Shown piece after piece: positions 1 to 7,354 of a DNA stretch of 35,600 nt. Numbering within the stretch: position 1 is the first letter of the stretch; each line of letters starts with the position of its first letter. Made by a program: the position numbers and the translations under genes. The notes under the pieces are model-generated. The model had not been told where the DNA came from. It did no database searches and worked only from the letters and a program-made list of their open reading frames with translations. Source of the DNA: Halorubrum amylolyticum (GTDB lineage: Archaea > Halobacteriota > Halobacteria > Halobacteriales > Haloferacaceae); contig NZ_SDJP01000028.1 in assembly GCF_004114995.1 (NCBI RefSeq), forward strand, positions 1 to 35,600, in the 5' to 3' direction.

Positions 1-455
1 GGGTGGCCGCCCCAGATCGCGCCCTGGTCGTGTTTGTCGACCACGACGTTGCGCAGCCGGTTCGAGAACGTGTCGTACACGAGCAATGCCCAGCCGCTCG
101 CCGCGGAGGCCGCCGCCTCGAACTCGCCCTTCCACGCCTCGTAGGAGCCGAAGTCCTCCTCGATCTGCTCCGCCAGCGCGCCCGACGGCTCGTCGCCGCC
201 CGCCGGGCTCATGTTCTGCCAGAACAGGTCGTGGAGGATGTGCCCCGACGAATTGTGTGTCACGTTCCGCATGGCGCCGCCCGACGACGAGAAGTCGCCC
301 GCGTCGCGGTTCTCCTCGAGCGTCTCCTCGGCCGCGTTCCACCCGTTCACGTACCCCTGATGGTGGGTGTCGTGATGCCATTCCAGCACCTGCTCGGAAA
401 TGTGCGGCTCTAACGCGTCGTACTCGTACGGTAACGGATCGAGTTCGTAGCTCAT
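1..455 (-). CDS. sod: Superoxide dismutase (Fe/Mn family), 3' part outside window
   Basis: Converts superoxide to oxygen and hydrogen peroxide in the cytoplasm. The visible 151 codons start at ATG 455-453 and begin MSYELDPLPYEYDALEPHIS, the usual start of the Fe/Mn family. The HHDTHHQGYVNGWN stretch (about residues 27-40) supplies the first metal-ligand region, and the HILHDLFWQNMSP stretch the second. The frame is still open at the window edge near DKHDQGAIWGGH, so the last part, including the C-terminal Asp and His metal ligands, is missing. A TATA-like TATCTTTAACA (about 495-505, minus strand) lies some 45 bases upstream, so a short leader is likely. The gene is read away from tRNA-Ser. 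The family call is secure; which metal is used cannot be told. Confidence 0.95.
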   Translation of the reverse strand, partial: MSYELDPLPYEYDALEPHISEQVLEWHHDTHHQGYVNGWNAAEETLEENRDAGDFSSSGGAMRNVTHNSSGHILHDLFWQNMSPAGGDEPSGALAEQIEEDFGSYEAWKGEFEAAASAASGWALLVYDTFSNRLRNVVVDKHDQGAIWGGH

Positions 456-814
456 CGTTGAATCACCTGTCCCTAACATGTGCCGGTATCCTGTTAAAGA
501 TAATGCGGCACACGATACCACGCGTCATCGGACGCGGCGGGTCTCGATCGCCGCGGATCGAGAGCGCTACGCTCGCGGTTCAGGCCGACGCGGATCGTGG
601 GAGCGGGCCGGTCGGTCTCGGCGTCGATCCGAGACGTAACTGATAGCGGTTTCTCGACACCGACACGGGACGCGCACATGCGCCGTGCGCTTACGGTGGG
701 ACTGGGATTCGAACCGATGCGAGACGGTCGCCCTCACGATGTTCGGGCGCTGCGACTCGCAGGCTTCGAATCTCCGCACGAGACGCGCGCGACACGGAGT
801 GCGTCGCGCGCTTA
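456..814. other. Non-coding gap between sod and tRNA-Ser
   Basis: I see no gene with haloarchaeal character here; the open frames across it are arginine-rich artefacts of high GC. It holds the sod promoter near 495-505, a stray copy of the tRNA-Ser 3' end at 687-715, and GC-rich inverted segments between that copy and the tRNA. Confidence 0.7.
687..715 (-). repeat. Detached copy of the tRNA-Ser 3' end
   Basis: These 29 bases are identical to 808-836, which covers the T-loop half and acceptor strand of tRNA-Ser plus a few bases beyond it. The copy sits 121 bp downstream of the tRNA in its direction of transcription and lacks the rest of the cloverleaf. A duplicated tRNA 3' end is what an att site left by a lost integrated element looks like. 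The short spacing and a GATTCGAA/TTCGAATC inverted pair in between also allow a small hairpin element. Confidence 0.75.
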
Positions 815-898
815 CGGTGGGACTGGGATTCGAACCCAGGAAGCCGTGAGGCTACCGGTTTTCAAGACCGGCGCAATGGGCCACTCTGCCATCCCACC
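815..898 (-). tRNA. tRNA-Ser (anticodon UGA)
   Basis: The reverse strand folds as a class II tRNA. The acceptor is GGTGGGA/TCCCACC with discriminator G, and the anticodon stem CCGGT/ACCGG holds loop CTTGAAA, giving anticodon TGA. A long variable arm (TAGCCTCACGGCTTC region) and T-loop TTCGAAT follow. The variable arm and anticodon agree on serine. No CCA is encoded and no intron is seen. Confidence 0.96.
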
Positions 899-958
899 GC
901 ACCCGGACCGTCGGGAGCGTCCGACTAAGGGGTGTCGGTGTCGCCCGATCCGTCGGGG

Positions 959-1663
959 TCACTCGAAGACGGCCACGAGATCGCCCGCCTCGACTGGATT
1001 CGGTAGCTCGGACCGGATCTCCGAACGGCTCCTGTCGCGCGGGTCGTCGAGTTCGACCCGCGCCGCGCCGGTAGCGTCGACCGCGTACAGGACCGCCGAG
1101 AACCCGATGTCGGCCTGCCACATCCCCCCGTCGCCGTCGACGCCCGCCGTGGCGCCGCCGGCGTACCGCAGGTACACGAGCCGACCGCCCCCGTCGCGGT
1201 CGAACCCTTCGATCCGGTCCGTCCGGTAGTCGACGCTCAAGACGTGCCCCGATCCGGTCCGGTCACAGAGGATCTCGTGCGTGAGGTACGCCTCCTCGAA
1301 CGCCGGGACGTAGTCGGCGATCGCGGCCTCCTCGACCGACACCGTCTCCTCGGCCGACGACGCCTCCCCGACCGCTGCCGGCGAAGCCGGGTACGGGACC
1401 GTCGCGGCGGTCTCGAACTCGCGCGTCTCGCCGCCGACGTCGACGTCGATCACCGCCGACTCGACCTCGCACCCCGGACGGTCCGGCTCGGGAGTTCCCT
1501 CAGTGTCGTCGCCGTCGGCGTCGCCCGTGGCGTCTCCCGCGAACCCCTCCGCGACCGACGGGGCATCGCTTTCGCCGGTTCCGTCGGTCGGGACACCCGC
1601 ACAGCCGGCGAGGCCGATCGCGGAGGCCGCGGCGATTCCGGTGAGTACGGAGCGTCGTCTCAT
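959..1663 (-). CDS. Tat-exported lipoprotein, function unknown
   Basis: A 234-aa protein starting at ATG 1663 with MRRRSVLTGIAAASAIGLAG followed by Cys. The arginine pair, short hydrophobic stretch and LAGC lipobox are the signature of a twin-arginine-exported, lipid-anchored haloarchaeal protein. An acidic, low-complexity linker (about residues 27-65, rich in D, E, G, T) precedes a soluble domain with short beta-like segments and one further cysteine pair (CEV and ILCD). I do not recognise the domain. The same frame stays open further upstream, but that extension is arginine-rich and lies antisense to nothing conserved; the signal peptide fixes the start. The next gene upstream, a small membrane protein, is on the same strand 56 bp away. 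Confidence 0.85.
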   Translation of the reverse strand: MRRRSVLTGIAAASAIGLAGCAGVPTDGTGESDAPSVAEGFAGDATGDADGDDTEGTPEPDRPGCEVESAVIDVDVGGETREFETAATVPYPASPAAVGEASSAEETVSVEEAAIADYVPAFEEAYLTHEILCDRTGSGHVLSVDYRTDRIEGFDRDGGGRLVYLRYAGGATAGVDGDGGMWQADIGFSAVLYAVDATGAARVELDDPRDRSRSEIRSELPNPVEAGDLVAVFE

Positions 1664-1719
1664 CGGAGGAACGGTGTCGCGCCGGAGGGATATACGTACC
1701 CGAGGGACAAACGGACGCT

Positions 1720-2286
1720 TTAGTCGTCGGTGTCGGTCGCGTCGGTCGCGCCGGCCGTGTGCGTCGCCTCGCCGCTTCCGCCGGTTCCCCGAAGCCGGTA
1801 GTGGATCGCGAAGACGACGAGGGCGGCGAGGACCGGCGGCACGACGCCGGCGATCTGCGGGAGCCCGTAGAGGGCGCCGACGACGGCCGATTCGGTCGGC
1901 TCGCGGAGCGCCGCCGGCGCGGAGATGACCATCCCGACGTACAGCGAGACGAGGAACAGGAACCCGCCGTACGCGAGCTTCCGGTCGTACCCCGGTTTCA
2001 CGGGGTCGCCGCGGCGGTGCCGGCGGGCGACGAACAGCAGGGGCGCGAGCAGCGGCGCGACCGCGGCGAACCCGGCGATCACGTACAGCGACCGCGAGAA
2101 CAGGAACGTCCCGCCCTGCACGTCCGCGGTCTCGGCCATCCAGACGACGAGCGCGAGAGCGACGACCGTCGCGATCAGCCCGGCCGCGAGCGCCCCGATC
2201 ACGCCGTATACGCGCATGGTCCACGACTCCGTCTCGCGGATCGCGTAGGGGATCGCACCGAACACCCCGCGGTAGCTGTCTGCCAT
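1720..2286 (-). CDS. Small four-helix membrane protein, function unknown
   Basis: A 188-aa protein starting at MADSYRGVFGAIPYAIRETE. Four hydrophobic segments can be seen: VYGVIGALAAGLIATVVALA, LYVIAGFAAVAPLLAPLLFV, LAYGGFLFLVSLYVGMVISA and the VVPPVLAALVVFAIHY region. The C-terminus is a polar tail rich in T, D and A. The start was chosen at the MADSYRG methionine rather than 19 codons upstream because that extension overlaps the likely promoter (GAATTAAACCC on the plus strand near 2308-2318). A paired arginine motif (ARRHRRGD) makes a cytoplasmic loop after helix 2. Similar proteins of unknown role are common in Halobacteria to my memory; no transporter or enzyme signature is visible. Confidence 0.8.
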   Translation of the reverse strand: MADSYRGVFGAIPYAIRETESWTMRVYGVIGALAAGLIATVVALALVVWMAETADVQGGTFLFSRSLYVIAGFAAVAPLLAPLLFVARRHRRGDPVKPGYDRKLAYGGFLFLVSLYVGMVISAPAALREPTESAVVGALYGLPQIAGVVPPVLAALVVFAIHYRLRGTGGSGEATHTAGATDATDTDD

Positions 2287-2427
2287 CGGCGGCGCTACGG
2301 CCGAGGGCGAATTAAACCCCTCGTCGCCGCCCGCGATCACCACGGGAGCGCGGGTCGGGTCCGTCGCCCCGTCGACCGCGACGCCGGCGGACGTGAGCTT
2401 TTATACCTCGCGGCGGGACCACCTCAC

Positions 2428-3108
2428 GTGGGCCTGTACGACACGTACCTCGCCGTCCGTCACCGCCTCCACGACGCCGATCCGCCCGAACACGTCGCCA
2501 TCGTCATCACCGAGCGCGACCTCCTCGCCGACGGCGCGTTCGACACCCTCTCGGCCGCGCTCGGGTGGGCCTTCGAGTACGGCGCGGAACGCGTCACCGT
2601 CTCGGTGTCCGTGCTCGACGCCGCCGTCGTCCCGACGCTCGTCCGCGAACTCCGTCAGGTCGACGCCCCCCGGCGGCTCGTCGTTCGGGGGCCGGAAGAC
2701 GCGGCGCTCGACGGGGGTGCGACCGGTTCCGGAAGCGATGCTCGAAGCCGCTCGGGACGGGGAGCGCGCGACGAGCGACCGGACGACGCGCCGATCCGGA
2801 TCACGGTCGGGCTCGGCGGGAAAGCGGAGTTCGCGGCCGCAGTCCGTGAGATCGCGGCCGACGTGGACGCCGGCGAGCTCGATCCGGAGTCGATCGACGC
2901 TGCCGACGTCTCGGACCGGCTGGTGTTCCCCGAGGAGCCGGACCTCGTGATCAAGACCGGCGCCGAGCGGCTCTCGGACTTCGCGATCTGGCAGTCGGTG
3001 TACGCCGAGCTCTACTTCACCGACGTGAACTGGCGAGATTTCAGAAAACGAGATTACCTCCGGGCGGTCCTCGACTTCCAAGACCGGCAGCGGCGGTTCG
3101 GTCGATAG
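2428..3108 (+). CDS. Undecaprenyl-diphosphate-synthase-like protein lacking the catalytic motif
   Basis: A 226-aa cis-prenyltransferase homologue starting at GTG 2428, 25 bases after a clear TATA (CTTTTATACC, 2398-2407), so the message is leaderless. The C-terminal half is typical of UppS: PDLVIKTGAERLSDFAIWQS, then YAELYFTD and a final RQRRFGR that contains the R-x-G motif. The N-terminal half begins HVAIVITERDLLADGAFDTL, where active enzymes have the catalytic aspartate motif (consensus MDGNxR). That aspartate motif is absent. An acidic glycine-rich insert (about residues 96-128) is also unusual. In eukaryotes, and reportedly in Methanosarcina, such degenerate paralogues (NgBR type) are partner subunits of a catalytic cis-prenyltransferase. 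A similar partner role here is inference. Confidence 0.85.
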   Translation: MGLYDTYLAVRHRLHDADPPEHVAIVITERDLLADGAFDTLSAALGWAFEYGAERVTVSVSVLDAAVVPTLVRELRQVDAPRRLVVRGPEDAALDGGATGSGSDARSRSGRGARDERPDDAPIRITVGLGGKAEFAAAVREIAADVDAGELDPESIDAADVSDRLVFPEEPDLVIKTGAERLSDFAIWQSVYAELYFTDVNWRDFRKRDYLRAVLDFQDRQRRFGR

Positions 3109-3135
3109 GCGGACGCGGGGGAACGCGTTCGCGCC

Positions 3136-4302
3136 CTACCAGACGAACCGGAACAGGATCGTGAACGTGACGAGCGCCCCGACGGTCGAGAGGATCGGGA
3201 CGACGTTCTGCATCAGCACGACGCGCGCGCTCGTGGTCGGGTTGAACAGGTCGGCGGCGGAGGGGATGTCCGACGGGTCGCCCTCGCCGATCGGTCCCGT
3301 CTCGTCGGCCTTCAGCGCGCCCACCGAGACTTTCGGCTCCTTCTCGCCGCTGATCCCCTGTCTGACCGTCACGGTCCGGGTCGCGCGTCCCCACCCGAGG
3401 CCGACGATCGACATCGTCGCGATGATGACGAACGACGCCGGGATTCCCACCGCCGAGAGGCTGATGACGATCCCGGAGGAGACGCAGGCGACGACGATCG
3501 CCGCGGTCAGCGGGAGGTCGGTGATATCGTTGCCGAGCGTGTCGAGGGTCCGGCGCGCGATCGTGAAGGCCCCGACCGCGACCGCGGCGCTCCCGAGGAG
3601 GATCATCGGCGTCATCTCGACGTTGTCGAGCGCGACGAGCGGCGCGATCGCGTTCGCGATGTTCGACGTGCCCGAGGAGAAGGCCATCAGACAGCCGATC
3701 GCGATGACGACGAACCCGCCGACCAGCTCGCGGCGCGTCGTGTTCGGACCCGGTACGGGCTTCGGGACGATCCCCGACCGGTCGAACTGGAACAGCGCGC
3801 CGTCGGTGCTCTCGATCGCCACCCAGCTGTCGATCGCGGGGTAGAAGTACCGCCCGACGACGCCCGAGACCCAGAACCCGATGATCGGCGCGACGATCCA
3901 CCAGATGGCGATCTCGCCCATCACGGCCCGATCGAGGGTGCCCGTCGCCAGCCCGAGTCCCGCGATGGCGCCGACCGCCGTCATCGACGTCGACGCGGGC
4001 ACGCCGGCGAAGTTGCCGACGAACAGCGCGCCGCCGATGAAAAAGAGGACGACGATGCTCGTCTCCAGCGTGAACACGCTGCCGCCGGTGACTAGGTCCT
4101 CGCCGAGCGTCGTCACGACGCGCTGGCCCAGCGTCCCGGCACCGACGAAGAAGAACACCGACATCAGCGCCGCGGCGCCGGCCTTCGATATCACGTCCGC
4201 ACCCACCGCCGGTCCGAACGCCGGGCCGGTCGTCGCGCCGCCGATATTGTACCCGACGAACGCCGCGACCACGAACCCGACGAGAAGCAGAAGCTCGACC
4301 AT
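3136..4302 (-). CDS. PiT-family inorganic phosphate permease
   Basis: A 388-aa multi-pass membrane protein that imports phosphate, in characterised relatives as a metal-phosphate symporter. The start MVELLLLVGFVVAAFVGYNI places the first helix at the N-terminus; a start seven codons upstream is possible but adds MCRCVER with no support. The two inverted PHO-4 halves are visible: NFAGVPASTSMTAVGAIAGL near residue 95 and SSGTSNIANAIAPLVALDNV near residue 208. A cytoplasmic loop (about residues 310-355, rich in E, K, D) separates the last helix pair. A TATA-like GCTTAACCC lies about 30 bases upstream. It is convergent with the cis-prenyltransferase homologue (27 bp apart). The phoU gene is 19 kb away, not in an operon with it. 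Confidence 0.92.
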   Translation of the reverse strand: MVELLLLVGFVVAAFVGYNIGGATTGPAFGPAVGADVISKAGAAALMSVFFFVGAGTLGQRVVTTLGEDLVTGGSVFTLETSIVVLFFIGGALFVGNFAGVPASTSMTAVGAIAGLGLATGTLDRAVMGEIAIWWIVAPIIGFWVSGVVGRYFYPAIDSWVAIESTDGALFQFDRSGIVPKPVPGPNTTRRELVGGFVVIAIGCLMAFSSGTSNIANAIAPLVALDNVEMTPMILLGSAAVAVGAFTIARRTLDTLGNDITDLPLTAAIVVACVSSGIVISLSAVGIPASFVIIATMSIVGLGWGRATRTVTVRQGISGEKEPKVSVGALKADETGPIGEGDPSDIPSAADLFNPTTSARVVLMQNVVPILSTVGALVTFTILFRFVW

Positions 4303-4397
4303 ACGCTCGACACAACGACACACGACGGGTTAAGCGAACAGGTTCACGCCCCCGACGGGTCGGTGCGCGGCCGGGGGCCGACGGCGCGATCCGAACG

Positions 4398-5258
4398 CTA
4401 CTCGTCGGCCGCGACCGACTCGACGACCTCGACGCTCCCGGTGAGCTGTCGGTGGACGTACGGGATGTCGATGCCGGCCTCGTCGAACGCCTCCTTCACC
4501 GCGGTGACGTACTCCGAGCGCACGCGGACGAAGTCGCCGCGGTCGGGCTCGTCGATCCACCAGCGACACTGGAGCCCCACGTCGGAGTCGCCGAGGCTCA
4601 CGAGCCGGACCGAGGGCGCGGGGTCGTCGAGGATATCCTCGTGGGCCTCCGCCTTCTCGACGATGATGTCGGTGGCCCGTGAGATGTCGTCGTCGTAGCC
4701 GATCCCGAAGACGAACTTCTGGCGCAGCGTCTCGTAGGCGACCGGATTGGTGACGGCGTTGTTCGCCAGATCGCCGTTCGGCACCGTGATCCGCTCGTTA
4801 TCGAAGGTCCGGACCCGAGAGACTCGTAGGTCGATATCTTCGACGCGGCCGGCGTTCCCGTTCCACTCGATCCAGTCGCCGACCTCGAACGGCTTGTCCT
4901 TCAGGATGAAGATCCCGGCGACGAAGTTGCCGAGGAGGTCCTGCGCCGCGAAGCCGACCGCGAGCGCGATGGCGCCGCCGAAGACGGCGAACGCCGAGAG
5001 GAACGCGCCGTAGCCGGCGACCGTGAACCCGATCGCGATCGCCGCGACCCACACGATCGCGTTAGCGACTCTCGTCCCGAGGCTCCGGACCGCGTCGTCG
5101 AACCCCCGCGACCCGAGGACCCGGCGTACACCCGGAACGAACGCGTACTTCCCGAACAACAACACGGCGAGGAAACCGGCGACGAAGCCGGCCACCGCCG
5201 TCGCGATGCCGGCGAGGTCGACCGCGCTCGCGATCGCGTCGAGCTGTAGGAGTACCAT
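4398..5258 (-). CDS. MscS-family mechanosensitive channel
   Basis: A 286-aa small-conductance mechanosensitive channel that releases solutes on osmotic downshock. The N-terminal hydrophobic segments (residues about 7-36, 62-80 and 84-105) lead into the pore-lining helix and the conserved MscS beta domain: FAAQDLLGNFVAGIFILKDK, then PFEVGDWIEWNGNAGRVEDI and the FDNERITVPNGDLANN motif. The C-terminal alpha/beta cage domain ends in PYVHRQLTGSVEVVES. Length fits the compact MscS type. Start ATG 5258 follows a TATA at 5278-5288 (minus strand CTTTAAATACC). It is transcribed toward the phosphate permease with a 95-bp gap and probably has its own promoter. Confidence 0.93.
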   Translation of the reverse strand: MVLLQLDAIASAVDLAGIATAVAGFVAGFLAVLLFGKYAFVPGVRRVLGSRGFDDAVRSLGTRVANAIVWVAAIAIGFTVAGYGAFLSAFAVFGGAIALAVGFAAQDLLGNFVAGIFILKDKPFEVGDWIEWNGNAGRVEDIDLRVSRVRTFDNERITVPNGDLANNAVTNPVAYETLRQKFVFGIGYDDDISRATDIIVEKAEAHEDILDDPAPSVRLVSLGDSDVGLQCRWWIDEPDRGDFVRVRSEYVTAVKEAFDEAGIDIPYVHRQLTGSVEVVESVAADE

Positions 5259-5393
5259 CGTCCCCCCATTCGGAGGGGTATTTAAAGAAGCTACTGGCAG
5301 CGCAGTTGTTTATCCGGGGTCCGCCGCCGGTCGAGCGTTTCCCGATCGTCGCGGGGCGCGCGGGATCGGTCGCATCCTCGTGCCCGCCGCCGC

Positions 5394-6566
5394 TCAGTCA
5401 CCGTGCGCCGGTCGAGGGTCGAGCGGACCGTCTCCCCTCGCGACGCCTCGGAGGCGACGCCCGTGCGGGTCGTCGACGCGCATCCGGTCGCGGACCGCCG
5501 CTGGGACCCACGCGTCGCGGCTCGTCGGCGCCGGGGCGGGAGCGACGCCGGCCGGCCCGAGCCCGTCGGGGAGGTACCGCGCGTAGGTCGGGAGCCGCTC
5601 GCGCAGCGGCATTCCACCCGCGTCGGCGACCGCCCGGAGGCCGTCGAGATCGGGCCACGCGTAGTCGGGGTTGACGTAGTCGTCGGTGACGGGGGAGACG
5701 CCGCCGAGGTCGTCGATCCCGCAGTCGACGAGGTCGGCCGCGGGCGAGAGGTTCGGCGGCACCTGCACCGACACCTCCGGCGGGAGCGCGGCCCGCGCCA
5801 TCGCGACGACCCGGCGCATCGTTCCGAGATCGGGCTTCGCGAAGTCCGACCGCTCGTTCGGGACGACGTTCTGGACGATCACCTCCTGAACGTGGCCGTG
5901 TCGCTCGTGGAGCTCGCGGATCGCGAGCAGGCTCTCCGCGCGGTCGCGCGGGTCCTCGCCGATGCCGACCAGAATTCCGGTCGTGAACGGGACGCCCTGC
6001 CGGCCGGCCGCGCGGATCGTGTTGAGCCGCTGGCCGGGGGTCTTTCGTCGGCCCCCCGAATGCGCGTCGACGTCGGCGGTCGTCTCCAGCATGACGCCCA
6101 TCGACGCGTTCACGTCGCGGAGGTCGGCGAACTGGCTTTCGGTGAGGTCGCCCGGGTTCGAGTGCGGGAGCAGCCCCTCCTCCAAGGCGATCTCGCAGGC
6201 GCGGCGGAGGTACTCCACGATCGAGTCGTACCCCCACTCGTCGAGCTGGTCGTGGACCGCGGCGTACCGGTCGTCGGGCTCGTCGCCGAAGGTGAACAGC
6301 GCCTCCGTGCAGCCGGCGTCGGCCCCGACGCGACAGCGCCGCCGGACCTCCTCGGGCGACAGCAGCGACGCCTCGCCGGGCACGTCGTAGTAGGTGCAGT
6401 ACGTGCAGGTGTACCGGCACGCGGTCGTCAGCGGAACGAAGACGTTCCGGGCGAACGTGAGCCGGTCTGCGGGCTCGACGTCGTCCGGGGTGACCGAGAG
6501 CAGTCGCTCGACGCGCTCGGCGTCGGGCTCGATCCCGATCCCGTACTCCTCGGCGGCCGCGAACAC
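5394..6566 (-). CDS. cofG: 7,8-didemethyl-8-hydroxy-5-deazariboflavin synthase, CofG subunit
   Basis: A radical SAM enzyme that, with CofH, joins tyrosine-derived and flavin-pathway precursors to make the deazaflavin (Fo) chromophore of coenzyme F420. The CxxxCxxC iron-sulfur motif is CRYTCTYC (Cys50, 54, 57). Downstream blocks such as LLPHSNPGDLT, MGVMLETTADVDAHSG, GVPFTTGILVGIGEDP and GGVSPVTDDYVNPDYAWPDL are typical of CofG. The start is chosen at GTG 6566 (VFAAAEEYGIG): it gives 390 aa, the usual length, and lies about 24 bases after a TATA-like CCTTTTTGAG. An upstream in-frame ATG would overlap cofC and add an unlike arginine-rich stretch. The C-terminal 30 residues are variable. cofC ends 86 bp upstream; cofH is not in the window. 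Confidence 0.95.
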   Translation of the reverse strand: MFAAAEEYGIGIEPDAERVERLLSVTPDDVEPADRLTFARNVFVPLTTACRYTCTYCTYYDVPGEASLLSPEEVRRRCRVGADAGCTEALFTFGDEPDDRYAAVHDQLDEWGYDSIVEYLRRACEIALEEGLLPHSNPGDLTESQFADLRDVNASMGVMLETTADVDAHSGGRRKTPGQRLNTIRAAGRQGVPFTTGILVGIGEDPRDRAESLLAIRELHERHGHVQEVIVQNVVPNERSDFAKPDLGTMRRVVAMARAALPPEVSVQVPPNLSPAADLVDCGIDDLGGVSPVTDDYVNPDYAWPDLDGLRAVADAGGMPLRERLPTYARYLPDGLGPAGVAPAPAPTSRDAWVPAAVRDRMRVDDPHGRRLRGVARGDGPLDPRPAHGD

Positions 6567-6652
6567 GTTCGCCTCTCGCCGCCGGGACTCAAAAAGGATC
6601 GCGGTCGCGGATCTGACCGCGCTGGCGGCTCGGTCCCGACCCGACTCCCCGG

Positions 6653-7342
6653 CTACTCCCGCTCGACGCCGACCCGCCCGTCCGTCGCATCGAGCGCGAA
6701 GCCGGCGTCGCGGAGCCACCGCGCCGCTCTCCCGCCGTCGCCGGCGTCGGCGGCGTCAGCCTCGGCGTGGATCAGAAGCTCCGCGAGGTCGGCCGGTTCG
6801 TCGGCGTCGGTCGCGAGCCGGTGGGAGTCGACGCTTGCGACGCTCGCGCCGATCTCCTCGGCGATCCGGCGGTGGTCGAGGTAGGAGGCGCCGTGGTAGT
6901 CGACCCGGAACGCCGGCCGCCCGACGACCAGCGCGTTCGTCCCGCCGCCGCGCCCGGGAGCGATCGCCACGTCGGCCTCGCGGCCGGCCGCGAACAGCTG
7001 CCGCAGGGCGTCCGGCGTCGCGAGCGCGAGGTCGGCCATGACGACGGCGACGCGTTCGGCGGCGTCGCCGTCGTCTCCGCCGTCTCCGCCGTCTCCGAGT
7101 CGGGCGTCGAGCGCCGCGTTGACCGCCTCCGTCAGCGGGCGGTCGTCGACCGTCACCGGACAGGGGAGGTCGGCGTCGACCGCGCCGGTCGCCAACACCC
7201 GCGGTTCGGCGCCGGCCGCCGCGACCGCGTCGAGCACGTCCCGGAGCATCGCCCGCGCGAACGCGGCGCGCTCGGCGGGGGAGAGGACGGCGGAGAGTCT
7301 CGACTTGGGGCGGTCGGTCGAAAACGGGACGAGGACCTCCAT
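6653..7342 (-). CDS. cofC: 2-phospho-L-lactate guanylyltransferase CofC
   Basis: Activates 2-phospholactate (or a related three-carbon acid phosphate) with GTP for attachment to Fo in F420 synthesis. The 229-aa protein starts MEVLVPFSTDRPKSRLSAVL, the nucleotide-binding N-terminus of the family, and contains VMADLALATPDALRQLF (metal-binding aspartate region) and a glycine-rich APGRGGGTNALVV block. An acidic insert GDGGDGGDDGDAA (about residues 83-95) is encoded by a CGTCTCCGC-type direct repeat near 7068-7100 and looks like a local expansion. The gene starts 12 bp after the end of cetZ1, so the two are probably cotranscribed, with cofG following. Confidence 0.94.
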   Translation of the reverse strand: MEVLVPFSTDRPKSRLSAVLSPAERAAFARAMLRDVLDAVAAAGAEPRVLATGAVDADLPCPVTVDDRPLTEAVNAALDARLGDGGDGGDDGDAAERVAVVMADLALATPDALRQLFAAGREADVAIAPGRGGGTNALVVGRPAFRVDYHGASYLDHRRIAEEIGASVASVDSHRLATDADEPADLAELLIHAEADAADAGDGGRAARWLRDAGFALDATDGRVGVERE

Positions 7343-7354
7343 CGGGAGGTCGCC

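Noticed and set aside
1664..2224. An N-terminal extension joining the lipoprotein frame to sequence antisense/shifted to the membrane protein
   Set aside because: The twin-arginine signal and lipobox at 1663 define the real start. The extension is arginine-rich and overlaps the neighbouring gene in another frame.
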